Source: Legionella brunensis (lineage in GTDB: Bacteria > Pseudomonadota > Gammaproteobacteria > Legionellales > Legionellaceae). Taken from it: DNA of 64,000 bases. Positions 57,601-64,000 of the stretch are shown piece by piece. Both the position numbers and the translations under genes were made by a program. The notes beneath the pieces were generated by a model. It had not been told where the DNA came from. It saw only the letters and a program-made list of their open reading frames with translations, and ran no database searches. The stretch is from positions 52,237 through 116,236 of the forward strand of contig NZ_LNXV01000005.1 in NCBI RefSeq assembly GCF_001467025.1, read 5' to 3'. Positions within the stretch are counted from its first letter, which is position 1. Each line of letters begins with the position of its first letter.

Positions 57601-58147
57601 GATCTTTAATTTGAAATCCATTATCTCTTAATTGTGTACAAGTACAAGCCGCTTTCAGGTCAGCAATTGTAGCCCCCTGATTCATTACATTAGTGACAGT
57701 TGCTTTACTACAACTGCTATTTTGTAAAGATTGAATCCATAAGCTGCGCTGTGCACCCGCTTCATCCTCACGCGCAAGGGTAGCAAATCCAACGCCTCCT
57801 TCCCCTTGTTGAGGACCTATCACCTGAACACCTTCGCCCAGTGCCTGAGAACGGATAATGGTTGGAATAGCACTTCCACCTGTTTGCATCGCCTGCACAG
57901 CTTGAGAAACATTTTGTTCTTGCTGCAATTTTGCGTATTGCACAGTTGGGTCAATTGCTCCAGGAATAGATTGAATGCCAGGAACATTAGTGACTGCGGA
58001 AACACCAGAAGCAACATCTCCAGTACTTCTTAGCTTGATTACTCCTACGGCAACAGCTATTAGTAGCAAGATTGCAGTAAAAATAATAATTACTCGTGAG
58101 CGAGTATTAGTGAAGAGCGCCTTAAGATTTTCTTTTTTACCTGCCAT
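54665..58147 (-). CDS. icmE: IcmE/DotG, envelope-spanning channel protein with large repeat region
   Basis: 1,160 residues, longer than the roughly 1,050 of L. pneumophila DotG. Order: short cytoplasmic tail, one membrane helix near 17-36 (VIIIFTAILLLIAVAVGVIKL), a periplasmic stretch, a huge repeat region (about residues 180-840) and a C-terminal VirB10-like domain of about 200 residues (RTGDILFAVLDTSVNSDEPGPI; SFIEGFGNAFQSAN). The C-terminal domain forms the outer-membrane channel. The repeat is built of decapeptides of the form AGFSAADLKN. The start is 3 bp after icmK. Strict conservation of the repeat frame argues for selection on its length and periodicity. Confidence 0.96.
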   Translation of the reverse strand: MAGKKENLKALFTNTRSRVIIIFTAILLLIAVAVGVIKLRSTGDVASGVSAVTNVPGIQSIPGAIDPTVQYAKLQQEQNVSQAVQAMQTGGSAIPTIIRSQALGEGVQVIGPQQGEGGVGFATLAREDEAGAQRSLWIQSLQNSSCSKATVTNVMNQGATIADLKAACTCTQLRDNGFQIKDLEQTCSCKELRAAGFNARQLKDAGFDAGRLRLCGFDACELRNAGFTAQEMKDGGFTDGELKGAGFSDNDIAKASGLPDGITLADVRNADCQVDALKRLRAAGVTASAIRRINGCSAAQLKAAGYTAADLRNAGFSAADLKNAGFTPAQLRQAGFGARDLLNAGFTPDDLRNAGYTPGEIAAAESELPPGITPADIKSAGCDIETLKKERLAGVSAKLIRQYAGCSAQALKAAGFTDADLANAGFTPAQIAAAGPVDDDTIRAAGCDPDKLKVLLSKGVSAKRIRTLNGCTADALKAAGYDAKALKDAGFTDTDLANAGFTPAQIAAASPVDDNTIRAAGCDPTKLRALLVQGVSAKRIRDLNGCSLDALKAAGFDAKELAAAGFTPQQLLAAGFTPDQVGAATGLSDATIRSAGCDPAKLKYLFSQGVSAKRIRDLNGCSAEALKAAGYDAKALSNAGFTPAELLAAGFTPEQLRQAGVGTAAVVAAGRTADCSVASLKAARAAGVSATTIRQTLGCSAAAMKAAGYTAAELRAAGFTAAELKNAGFSAADLKNAGFSARELRAAGFSAADLKNAGFSASELKDAGFSAADLKNAGFSASQLKAAGFSAKDLKDAGFSAADLRNAGYSAKDLKDAGFTADELKDAGFSDAELQNAGFPGSQVAGLQGVTQEGAPSTVPGLPGVPGAADGQSLAAADASNSRQLQAILDRQNRQLADQRFQQKIQQRMAQMLGTANQSLQAWQKISVQSYNATSEGDTAKTAAETATSATGQTISQTQTTSQGGGFNTNQKAIIRTGDILFAVLDTSVNSDEPGPILATIVSGKFKGAKLIGSFNLPSNADKMVISFNTMSIPGAAKTISISAFAIDPNTARTALASKVDHHYLLRYGSLFASSFIEGFGNAFQSANTTVTIGGTGGGDNITVQNGIGRSALENAVIGLATVGKSWGQVAQQQFSTPVTVEVYSGTGVGVLFTQDVTSL
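55632..57614 (-). repeat. DotG decapeptide and Cys-bearing super-repeat region
   Basis: Two levels of repetition are visible. The unit is a decapeptide (A-G/D-F/Y-S/T-x-x-D/E-L-K/R-x), with about 14 nearly perfect tandem copies at 55630-56030. The rest is organised in about six longer modules, each with AxCD-x3-LK, GVSAKRIR, LNGCS then ALKAAGY before a variable number of decapeptides. The two cysteines of each module are spaced about 24 residues apart. Confidence 0.8.
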
Positions 58148-58150
58148 TTA

Positions 58151-59302
58151 TTATAACCCTTCTACCTTAAGTTGCATGACTTTACCATGCCAGGAAACAA
58201 GCAATACTGGAGATTTCTGCATTTCATAAGCACGCATCCCATCTGCGCTGGTCATACTAGCTATCCAACCAGGAGATAAGATTGTAAGATTTGTTCTCAC
58301 ATACATTTTTTCATCCAAAAGCCACGCTCTGGCATCCCCACCGCTTACTGTCAAACGCTGACTACCCGGAGGAGGAACTCCATCCAATACATGCAATAGA
58401 ATATCATTGGCACTAGGAGGAATACCCTCTTCCATGGGTATTGCTTTCGCATTAGGACCAATGCCTTGTACTCGTAAATCCACGCGATAATCCACTGCTT
58501 TTTGACCTGGAATTAATGTCAACATGACTGGGGTATTAAGACCACGCAGTCTAACTGCCAAGTTACCATAGGTATATAGTTTTAATGATTGAATCATTAA
58601 GGTGTTACCTGATTTGTCCCATTGGATATTAAAAGAAGCAGGGTCTCCCAAATCGTATGCGCTAATAGGCCACGGCGACCCAGTTGAATCCAGGAAAACT
58701 AATGAGGAAACAAATCCTTGGGATAAACGAATAACCGGTGGTGTGGAACCTGGAGACAAATTGACAAATTGTGAGGTAGCCGTTGGTTTGGGCGGCGTGC
58801 CAGCCGTTGCAGCTTGTGCATATTCAGAACTATTGTATATTTGCTTTAACCTAACAATTTGCTCTGGAGTTAGTGGGAACAATTGTCGTGTCACTCCTTC
58901 AAATGCCTGACTATCAATAAGTTCATTATCAGCCTCAGGTGTAGAGGGAGTATTATCTTGTTGTGTCTGTGCTTGAGGTCCCTGTACTTGCGGAGCCTGC
59001 GTTTGCGGGCCTGCAGGTTGATTGGGAGGTGTCGTTGTACCAGTTTGTTGCTGTGTCGCCTGACCTTGTGTTGGTTGTGCACCCTGTCCTTGTGTTGGCT
59101 GCGCCCCCTGCCCTTGCGTAGGCTGTCCTGGTTGAAATTGCGTCCCTGTTTGCGAAAGTTTTTGTTGCAAAAGACGCAATTGTTGCAATGCTTGTTGAGC
59201 TGAGTCCGACTGATCCGCTGAATATCCTAAATGCATGGAATCGAGAAGAAGGATAGCAGCTACCCCAACATATTGAAAAATTGATTTTTTCTTATTATTC
59301 AT
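58151..59302 (-). CDS. icmK: IcmK/DotH, outer-membrane-associated core component
   Basis: 383 residues with a signal peptide (to about residue 28, LDSMHLGYSA) followed by a Gln/Pro-rich stretch containing three short tandem copies of TQGQGAQP. The C-terminal domain has VirB9-like beta patterns (LYTYGNLAVRLRGLNTPVML, VDYRVDLRVQGIGP, ending VLLVSWHGKVMQLKVEGL). DotH forms the outer-membrane ring with lipoproteins DotC and DotD and carries DotG. Its start overlaps the icmL stop by 4 bases; its stop is 3 bp before icmE. Confidence 0.95.
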   Translation of the reverse strand: MNNKKKSIFQYVGVAAILLLDSMHLGYSADQSDSAQQALQQLRLLQQKLSQTGTQFQPGQPTQGQGAQPTQGQGAQPTQGQATQQQTGTTTPPNQPAGPQTQAPQVQGPQAQTQQDNTPSTPEADNELIDSQAFEGVTRQLFPLTPEQIVRLKQIYNSSEYAQAATAGTPPKPTATSQFVNLSPGSTPPVIRLSQGFVSSLVFLDSTGSPWPISAYDLGDPASFNIQWDKSGNTLMIQSLKLYTYGNLAVRLRGLNTPVMLTLIPGQKAVDYRVDLRVQGIGPNAKAIPMEEGIPPSANDILLHVLDGVPPPGSQRLTVSGGDARAWLLDEKMYVRTNLTILSPGWIASMTSADGMRAYEMQKSPVLLVSWHGKVMQLKVEGL

Positions 59303-59940
59303 TGACTTAATCCACCAGTAGCTGGCCCCACAACAAACTGAGATATACCAATACCACGTGGAGAATTCAATGTTGAAACTCTTGTTATTAACATAGTCAC
59401 CACGTTATTTTGCTGGGAAAACTCACTAGCACTCTGATAGGTTACTAAAATTGGCATTTGTACACGCCAGGAGTATCTTCCATTTAAAATTCCCTTTTGC
59501 AGAATGATAGGCGCACGGGTTGCAACCGCTGAAACAATTAATTTTTTTGCTTTTACAGCATCAAGGTTATTTGATTCTTGCAGTGCGTTTAAAAATTGCG
59601 ACCACCCATCTGCAGTGAAAAATCCGGAAGAAGCTTGCAACTCTTCACGGTAATTTACGAAATTATAAGTAAATGCCGCAATTGCTGCTTGATTTGCCCA
59701 TTGCAATACTGCTGAATCCGATTGATTGGGCTCATTTAATGGGTATAAAGGGGTTATTCTTCCATTGATACTGGTAGCAAAATATTTAGGTGCAGGAGGA
59801 TGAGTCAATAAATAAAAAAGCAAAGAGCCTAAAATGCAATTGATAAGCACGGAAATCAAAAGTACAACCATGATTTTACGTTGACTGTCGCGGTAAAAAG
59901 TATTTCTCATTGCAACTGTTGTTAAAGCATCTTCAGCCAT
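59299..59940 (-). CDS. icmL: IcmL/DotI, inner-membrane component
   Basis: 213 residues (L. pneumophila: 212). One membrane helix near 22-46 (KIMVVLLISVLINCILGSLL), then a periplasmic domain (about 75-205) with the TraM/DotI pattern AFTYNFVNYREELQ, FFTADGWSQFLNALQES, NNLDAVKAKKL and VTYQSASEF. DotI forms a ring with DotJ in the inner membrane. It is 11 bp after icmM. An exported paralogue of this domain is encoded at 3237-4217. Confidence 0.96.
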   Translation of the reverse strand: MAEDALTTVAMRNTFYRDSQRKIMVVLLISVLINCILGSLLFYLLTHPPAPKYFATSINGRITPLYPLNEPNQSDSAVLQWANQAAIAAFTYNFVNYREELQASSGFFTADGWSQFLNALQESNNLDAVKAKKLIVSAVATRAPIILQKGILNGRYSWRVQMPILVTYQSASEFSQQNNVVTMLITRVSTLNSPRGIGISQFVVGPATGGLSQ

Positions 59941-59951
59941 AATGTCCTCGG

Positions 59952-60236
59952 TTATTGCGGTATGACCCTTGTTTCATCATCATTAATAGGATCAGGCTCC
60001 AGTAAGGGTGTGTTTGAGTAATTCGGCGTCTTTAGTGGAGTTAGCATTATAGGAGGCGTAATTCCACTCGTTGCATAAAAATCAGGGTCGGGCTGATTAA
60101 AATGAACATAATAAATTGCAAGACTTAACAGTAAATTTATAAGCAGGGATACAATAACAAATGTTGCACCTTTACGATAGGTACGAATATAAAATGCTTT
60201 AGAATTTTTTATCGTATCCCAAGTCTCTCGCCCCAT
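59952..60236 (-). CDS. icmM: IcmM/DotJ, inner-membrane partner of DotI
   Basis: 94 residues: a short cytoplasmic start (ETWDTIKNSKAFYIRTYRKG), one helix (ATFVIVSLLINLLLSLAIYY) and a small periplasmic tail. It resembles a DotI truncated after the first strand (PDFYATSGITPPIMLTPL matches KYFATSINGRITPLYPL in DotI), which fits the known relation between the two. It starts 11 bp after icmN. Confidence 0.93.
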   Translation of the reverse strand: MGRETWDTIKNSKAFYIRTYRKGATFVIVSLLINLLLSLAIYYVHFNQPDPDFYATSGITPPIMLTPLKTPNYSNTPLLEPDPINDDETRVIPQ

Positions 60237-60247
60237 CCTATCACCGT

Positions 60248-60817
60248 CTAAATGATTGCATCTCTGAAAGTAATCTCAACGCGCGAATTGGGCGATTTAT
60301 CACCACCCTGAGTGTAAGCCATGATAGGTTTATCACTACCCGCCCCAACTGTAAAGATAAATCGACTGTCTACCCCTTGTGACCACAAATAATCAGCTAT
60401 TGCTCTTGATCTCGTTAATGTTAAAGCATGTTCACGTTTTGGAGAAACATACTTACTACTATAGCTTGTAACGGTAATAGCAACTTTACGGAATTGCTTT
60501 AAAAAGCTGACGACGTTATTCAATAAACCATACGATTCCCAAGTCAATCGTGGGGACTGATCAGCAAATAATGCTGCAGAAGGAATACTTATCATATAGT
60601 CCGAACCAATAGTCACTACTTTCACACCGCATTTAGTCAATCTCTTTTGTAGCCGTATGACTTCCTTATCAGAAGTACCCTCAACTTTTCTAGGTAATCT
60701 TGGACCATCAAAGGGTGGTATCCACGTTGCTCTGTTGCAACCGAGCAATAATAGAGAGGCTAGCAAAGCGGCATGCCATGTTGAAAAATAACATACGCCA
60801 ACACGCAATCGTTTCAC
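60248..60817 (-). CDS. icmN: IcmN/DotK, OmpA-like outer-membrane lipoprotein
   Basis: 189 residues starting at GTG 60817 with GAGGG upstream. A lipobox (SLLLLGC) places the lipidated cysteine at residue 27. The C-terminal half has an OmpA-type peptidoglycan-binding fold (VTVTSYSSKYV-like strand, HALTLTRSRAIADYLWSQGVD, GAGSDKPI, NSRVEITF). DotK attaches the outer-membrane complex to the cell wall and is only partly required. It begins a new transcript after the 356-bp gap downstream of icmO. Confidence 0.92.
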   Translation of the reverse strand: MKRLRVGVCYFSTWHAALLASLLLLGCNRATWIPPFDGPRLPRKVEGTSDKEVIRLQKRLTKCGVKVVTIGSDYMISIPSAALFADQSPRLTWESYGLLNNVVSFLKQFRKVAITVTSYSSKYVSPKREHALTLTRSRAIADYLWSQGVDSRFIFTVGAGSDKPIMAYTQGGDKSPNSRVEITFRDAII

Positions 60818-61173
60818 TTCATACCCTCTTAATTATTAGATTTTCTCATTAGATCAAATAAAAACATACAAATCATTGCGTTACAAGCAATTCTTAAAAT
60901 TAAAGTAGAATTTAGGATTGATTGTTAACATTCTAATTTTATAGAACGAATTTCTAGAAATGCAAACTCTATTTAACAAGATGCAAAATAATTGATGAAT
61001 CCCAGCAGCTATCAGGTGTTTGACATTCAATTAGCGCGCTATTCAAACTTAGATCTTAAACAATGCCTTACAATAATCCCTATACTTGCTTGATTTTTTC
61101 AAGCAAGTCTAAAGAATCAACATTAGTTACGATATTTTAAGGTTTTGTCAAAAACACTCTTTGAGAATAGATC
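60818..61173 (-). promoter_or_regulatory. icmO-icmN intergenic region with a hairpin
   Basis: 356 bp without a gene. It should hold the end of the icmP-O transcript and the icmN promoter. A perfect 10-bp stem (ACTTGCTTGA at 61084-61093 and TCAAGCAAGT at 61099-61108, 5-base loop) lies 65 bases after the icmO stop. There is no T-run after it on the minus strand, so terminator function is uncertain. No clear -35/-10 pair or CpxR-type GTAAA repeat was recognised. Confidence 0.45.
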
Positions 61174-63522
61174 TTACAGTTCTTCTGAAGCCTTAGCATT
61201 CGCTTTTTCACGCTCGCTAACTATTTTTTCGGAAAGCATATTGACCAATTGAGACAAGTCAGAAGCGCTAATTTCATCACGCTCTTGTGGTGGGTAGCCA
61301 GTTGCCATCTGGAAGTCTTTGATAAGTTCATTCGCCACAGTACCGGCATATTTATCCTTTGCCCCACTGATGCGTTCAATGATAGACAAGTAGTTTCTTG
61401 TCTCATTAATTGCAATTAATGGTTGCGAAAATTGTTCAACGTCCTTAGCAAGAATTGGTAAGGCATTGGCCGAACGACGAAGCCTACTGAAGATGGTTAG
61501 TACGCCTTCTTCTTCTTCCTCTATCAACTCTTCAGCCGGAGGAGGTTCATTATGGCCATGAAATGCTAATAAAGCCGCTACTCCTCGCTCAATTGGCTCA
61601 CTAATCTTAGACTCATGGAGAGCTTTAGTAATTAGAGTGATTTCTTCCGTTTCGACCATTTTATTGATACTTAGATCACCACTTTCCAATATTTTTTGAA
61701 ATCCTGAGAGCTGCTTTTGTAACTTCATTAAATATTCATCTGGTGGTGGCTCTACCTTCAGGAATTGGTTAAGTTTTAATTGTTTTACCGGTTTAGGATT
61801 GGCATAAAACATACGAGCACGAACAATTTTTGATTTAAAGAAAATATGAGCTTCACCCTCAGTTTGCTCTTTTAAATCTAGTAGGTCGATACGGGCTCGT
61901 TTTTCAAAAGAAGAACTTTTAGTATCCATATAGCTATTAGCCATGCTGGTCTCTTTAGTCTGGAAAGAGTCCACTTTGGTGACATAGGCTTCACCAGCTG
62001 TTTTTGTAAAGAAGTCCCATGTTTCGGTAGGGTCTTCAAGCTTCATACAAATCTTAATGTTAGTGTTAGCACCGATTGATGCAGCTTCTTCTTTAGAAGC
62101 TTTTTGGAATGCTGGCAAGTCTTGCCCTGCAAAAATTGCTGAAAATCCGAGTGAACGCGCTTGAGCTGGTACAACAGCAAAACCTTGTACTGCGTAATAC
62201 CCATACTCATCCAAAATACACATATACGGCGTGGGTGAATTAGTTGGTTTTCTTTCAATTACATCCCGATAATCCCCTTCTACCTGGTCCCCCAAACCCG
62301 CAGCCATCATTGCTTTTAGTGAAGAAACAATAACTTTACCAAGGTTAGACAATTCGTCCGGGGATTTCTCTAAAGCCGGGAGTAGCACTACTAAAATCCT
62401 TCGATTAAGAACGACGTCTTTGAAATCTACCTCTGCAAGGTTAGTTCGAATAATATGACCATAAGTATCTGCCAGTGAAGAAAACACACGAACTAACTGC
62501 ATGGTAATAAAACCATGTTGCTCTAATACTTGTGAGACCTGCTTACCTTTTTTCTCTTTGTTATAACCAGGAAGGTTATAGACATAGTTACGCAATGGGT
62601 CGGTAATTAATTTCGGAACAGACTCTATATTGACGCTTTCTTGTTCATCACGGGGGAAAACCTTATCGATAACAATCGACTCAAGGCGTGTTAAATCAAA
62701 ATAGTTTCGAATCGTATTCGCATCAAGTAAAATTGCTCCCTCATCACGCATGTAAACTAACAGTTTCATCAGCGCTTCAACGAAACTGATAGCACGACCT
62801 TTCCACATATCCCCATCGGATGATTGGCCTGAAGAGCCCATCAAACTTACCACAAGCTGGGTTAACATACTTGAGGAGCCTTGGCAAAAAGGGTTGAGAG
62901 TATTTGACAAGCGTCTTTCCTGCGGACCAACAATATCACGAGCACCTGTCATGAAGTTAATCAACAATAAATCATCTTCACGCCCCATGCTACGTACCAT
63001 GGAGAAAACTTTAGCGTAAAGAGAGTTATCCCCTTTACCGTCCACATAAATAAAACCACTTGCTTGTACTAGTGCATTATAAGCCAGTGAAACCAAGGTT
63101 TCCGTTTTACCACTACCAGTGGAACCGAAAATAAGAGCATGAGTTCTTAAATCATCATTGGCAAACCATAATTCTTCTTTGGTCTTGCGATCATTACCGA
63201 AAAATGCGATCCCTCTTGCGATATTCGGAGTTCCAATACCTGGTTTTAAATCGTTATAATCCTTAACCCTGGCGATCTTTGGTAATCTGAAAGGAAGCTT
63301 TTGTTTTTTTGAATAGGCATATAAAAAGAAAGAGGCCCCAACGATTAACATTAGGCTGGAAACTTCAGATAAATAATAAGCTGCAGCCGATAAAGAAACT
63401 AAAACGATAGCGACATTTGTGGGGTCAGAAAAGAAATCAGCAAAACGCTGGCCAAGAGTCCGAGTATCCCGCAAAAGCTGGGTAGGATCTATCTCATGAC
63501 GTGAATCAATACCGCGCATCAT
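61174..63522 (-). CDS. icmO: IcmO/DotL, type IV coupling ATPase
   Basis: 782 residues (L. pneumophila: 783). DotL collects effectors, through IcmS-IcmW and LvgA bound to its C-terminal tail, and passes them to the channel. Two N-terminal membrane helices lie near 37-65 (VAIVLVSLSAAAYYL, LMLIVGASFFLYAY). Walker A is IFGSTGSGKTETLV (near 130-143) and Walker B is CILDEYGYYAV. The acidic, helical C-terminus (EELIEEEEEGVLT and on) is the adaptor-binding region, ending in KASEEL. The start overlaps the icmP stop (ATGA). Confidence 0.96.
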   Translation of the reverse strand: MMRGIDSRHEIDPTQLLRDTRTLGQRFADFFSDPTNVAIVLVSLSAAAYYLSEVSSLMLIVGASFFLYAYSKKQKLPFRLPKIARVKDYNDLKPGIGTPNIARGIAFFGNDRKTKEELWFANDDLRTHALIFGSTGSGKTETLVSLAYNALVQASGFIYVDGKGDNSLYAKVFSMVRSMGREDDLLLINFMTGARDIVGPQERRLSNTLNPFCQGSSSMLTQLVVSLMGSSGQSSDGDMWKGRAISFVEALMKLLVYMRDEGAILLDANTIRNYFDLTRLESIVIDKVFPRDEQESVNIESVPKLITDPLRNYVYNLPGYNKEKKGKQVSQVLEQHGFITMQLVRVFSSLADTYGHIIRTNLAEVDFKDVVLNRRILVVLLPALEKSPDELSNLGKVIVSSLKAMMAAGLGDQVEGDYRDVIERKPTNSPTPYMCILDEYGYYAVQGFAVVPAQARSLGFSAIFAGQDLPAFQKASKEEAASIGANTNIKICMKLEDPTETWDFFTKTAGEAYVTKVDSFQTKETSMANSYMDTKSSSFEKRARIDLLDLKEQTEGEAHIFFKSKIVRARMFYANPKPVKQLKLNQFLKVEPPPDEYLMKLQKQLSGFQKILESGDLSINKMVETEEITLITKALHESKISEPIERGVAALLAFHGHNEPPPAEELIEEEEEGVLTIFSRLRRSANALPILAKDVEQFSQPLIAINETRNYLSIIERISGAKDKYAGTVANELIKDFQMATGYPPQERDEISASDLSQLVNMLSEKIVSEREKANAKASEEL

Positions 63523-64000
63523 GGCTCTAACTCCTGCAATTCTTTAGGTGTTAATTTAACTTCTTTTACCGCAATTTCTAACGCTTTAATTGCCTCATCG
63601 ATCATAGGCACCAACGAACGTCGTCCCATTACCTTTTCAGCACGCCAATGAGCGAACGGCCCCGCCACCTCAGCAAAGGGAGTTTGTCGCCCTACACAGT
63701 TAAGCATATACCATAAACGGCGGTCTATGGGCTTTAGCCATAAAAATTCTGAACTCGGCACAACACCATCCTCACGTGCTGCCTCTAATAATGAAGCCAT
63801 TACAGTTAAAAGATAGGCATGTTTTGCCAAAATTTCTTGTACGTTCTCAGCACCCTGGTATTTTCTCAACACTGCTTTTGCTGCGGAAAAATCAATCTTA
63901 CCTCCAGAATAAGACTTATCGATGGACTCCAAAATGCCACTAGCCGCACCTCTATCTCTATTCATGCGAGCCATAAATACGGCTGCCAAGGCAGCGGCTT
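63519..64000 (-). CDS. icmP: IcmP/DotM, coupling-complex protein (C-terminal part)
   Basis: The frame is open to the right window edge; about 160 of the roughly 376 codons are present, so the N-terminus and membrane helices lie outside. The visible part is the cytoplasmic domain (FSAAKAVLRKYQGAENVQEI, LWYMLNCVGRQTPFAEVAGP, HWRAEKVMGRRSLVP), matching DotM by pattern and by position before icmO. DotM binds DotL and reads certain acidic effector signals. The methionine at 63989 is internal, not the start. Confidence 0.93.
   Translation of the reverse strand, partial: AAALAAVFMARMNRDRGAASGILESIDKSYSGGKIDFSAAKAVLRKYQGAENVQEILAKHAYLLTVMASLLEAAREDGVVPSSEFLWLKPIDRRLWYMLNCVGRQTPFAEVAGPFAHWRAEKVMGRRSLVPMIDEAIKALEIAVKEVKLTPKELQELEP

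Noticed and set aside
56070..57614. Several plus-strand ORFs of 60-86 codons within icmE
   Set aside because: They mirror the decapeptide repeats of DotG in the antisense frame, have no ribosome-binding sites and give repetitive, unlikely proteins.
55632..57614. A CRISPR-like array, because of regularly spaced repeats in this stretch
   Set aside because: The periodicity is about 30 bp without unique spacers and matches a decapeptide coding repeat in DotG.

Overview
The window is AT-rich gammaproteobacterial chromosome, and the type IVB secretion genes identify it as Legionella, probably not L. pneumophila. Evidence: a contiguous dot/icm block (icmP to icmB, 48.97-64.0 kb, all on the minus strand), a separate icmH-icmF pair, a FadL-type porin, a GDSL phospholipase of the PlaA type, and three large or multidomain proteins that look like Dot/Icm effectors. 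No tRNA, rRNA, CRISPR array or replication origin was seen.

Layout. 0-3.2 kb: histidine degradation (partial hutI, an SDR gene, divergent hutG). 3.2-7.4 kb: envelope and secreted proteins, namely an exported IcmL-like paralogue, a FadL porin, a DUF3530 protein and a GDSL lipase. 7.6-10.6 kb: an F-box/ankyrin candidate effector, then gene debris containing a Flp-pilin fragment, and a small membrane-anchored protein. 10.6-19.6 kb: DEAD-box helicase, a GNAT-nitrilase fusion, a large MscS channel, an M15 peptidase whose 5' end carries a MITE and an SMR-transporter remnant, and FadH. 19.6-21.1 kb: a decayed stretch with a 150-codon ORF stopped at codon 3, an IS4-family transposase relic and a frameshifted EamA transporter. 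21.2-26.3 kb: an outer-membrane barrel, umuDC, sodC and ahpCD. 26.5-30.4 kb: a 1,286-residue candidate effector with a nucleoside-hydrolase-like N-terminus. 31.2-34.9 kb: icmH (dotU) and icmF. 35.0-48.7 kb: dsbD and a kdp potassium-uptake locus interrupted by a 1,405-residue coiled-coil candidate effector. 49-64 kb: the main dot/icm cluster.

How the parts fit. The dot/icm genes encode the core secretion machine: DotH, DotG and DotF in the envelope channel; DotI and DotJ in the inner membrane; DotK as lipoprotein; DotE and DotP in the membrane; DotO as cytoplasmic ATPase; DotL, DotM and DotN as coupling complex; and DotU with IcmF as stabilising pair. The machine would deliver the candidate effectors to a eukaryotic host. 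SodC, AhpC and AhpD defend against host oxidants, and Kdp supplies high-affinity K+ uptake.

The most unusual region is the kdp locus. An effector-like gene with its own plausible promoter lies between kdpC and kdpD. No kdpE follows kdpD, and KdpD keeps its phospho-acceptor histidine but has lost the ATP-binding N, G1 and G2 signatures. Other points of interest are a two-copy MITE family, one copy of which now runs in frame into the peptidase gene, and an intrinsic terminator between icmD and icmJ. DotG also carries a higher-order cysteine-bearing repeat. All family calls come from reading translated sequence and remembered motifs; no database search was run.
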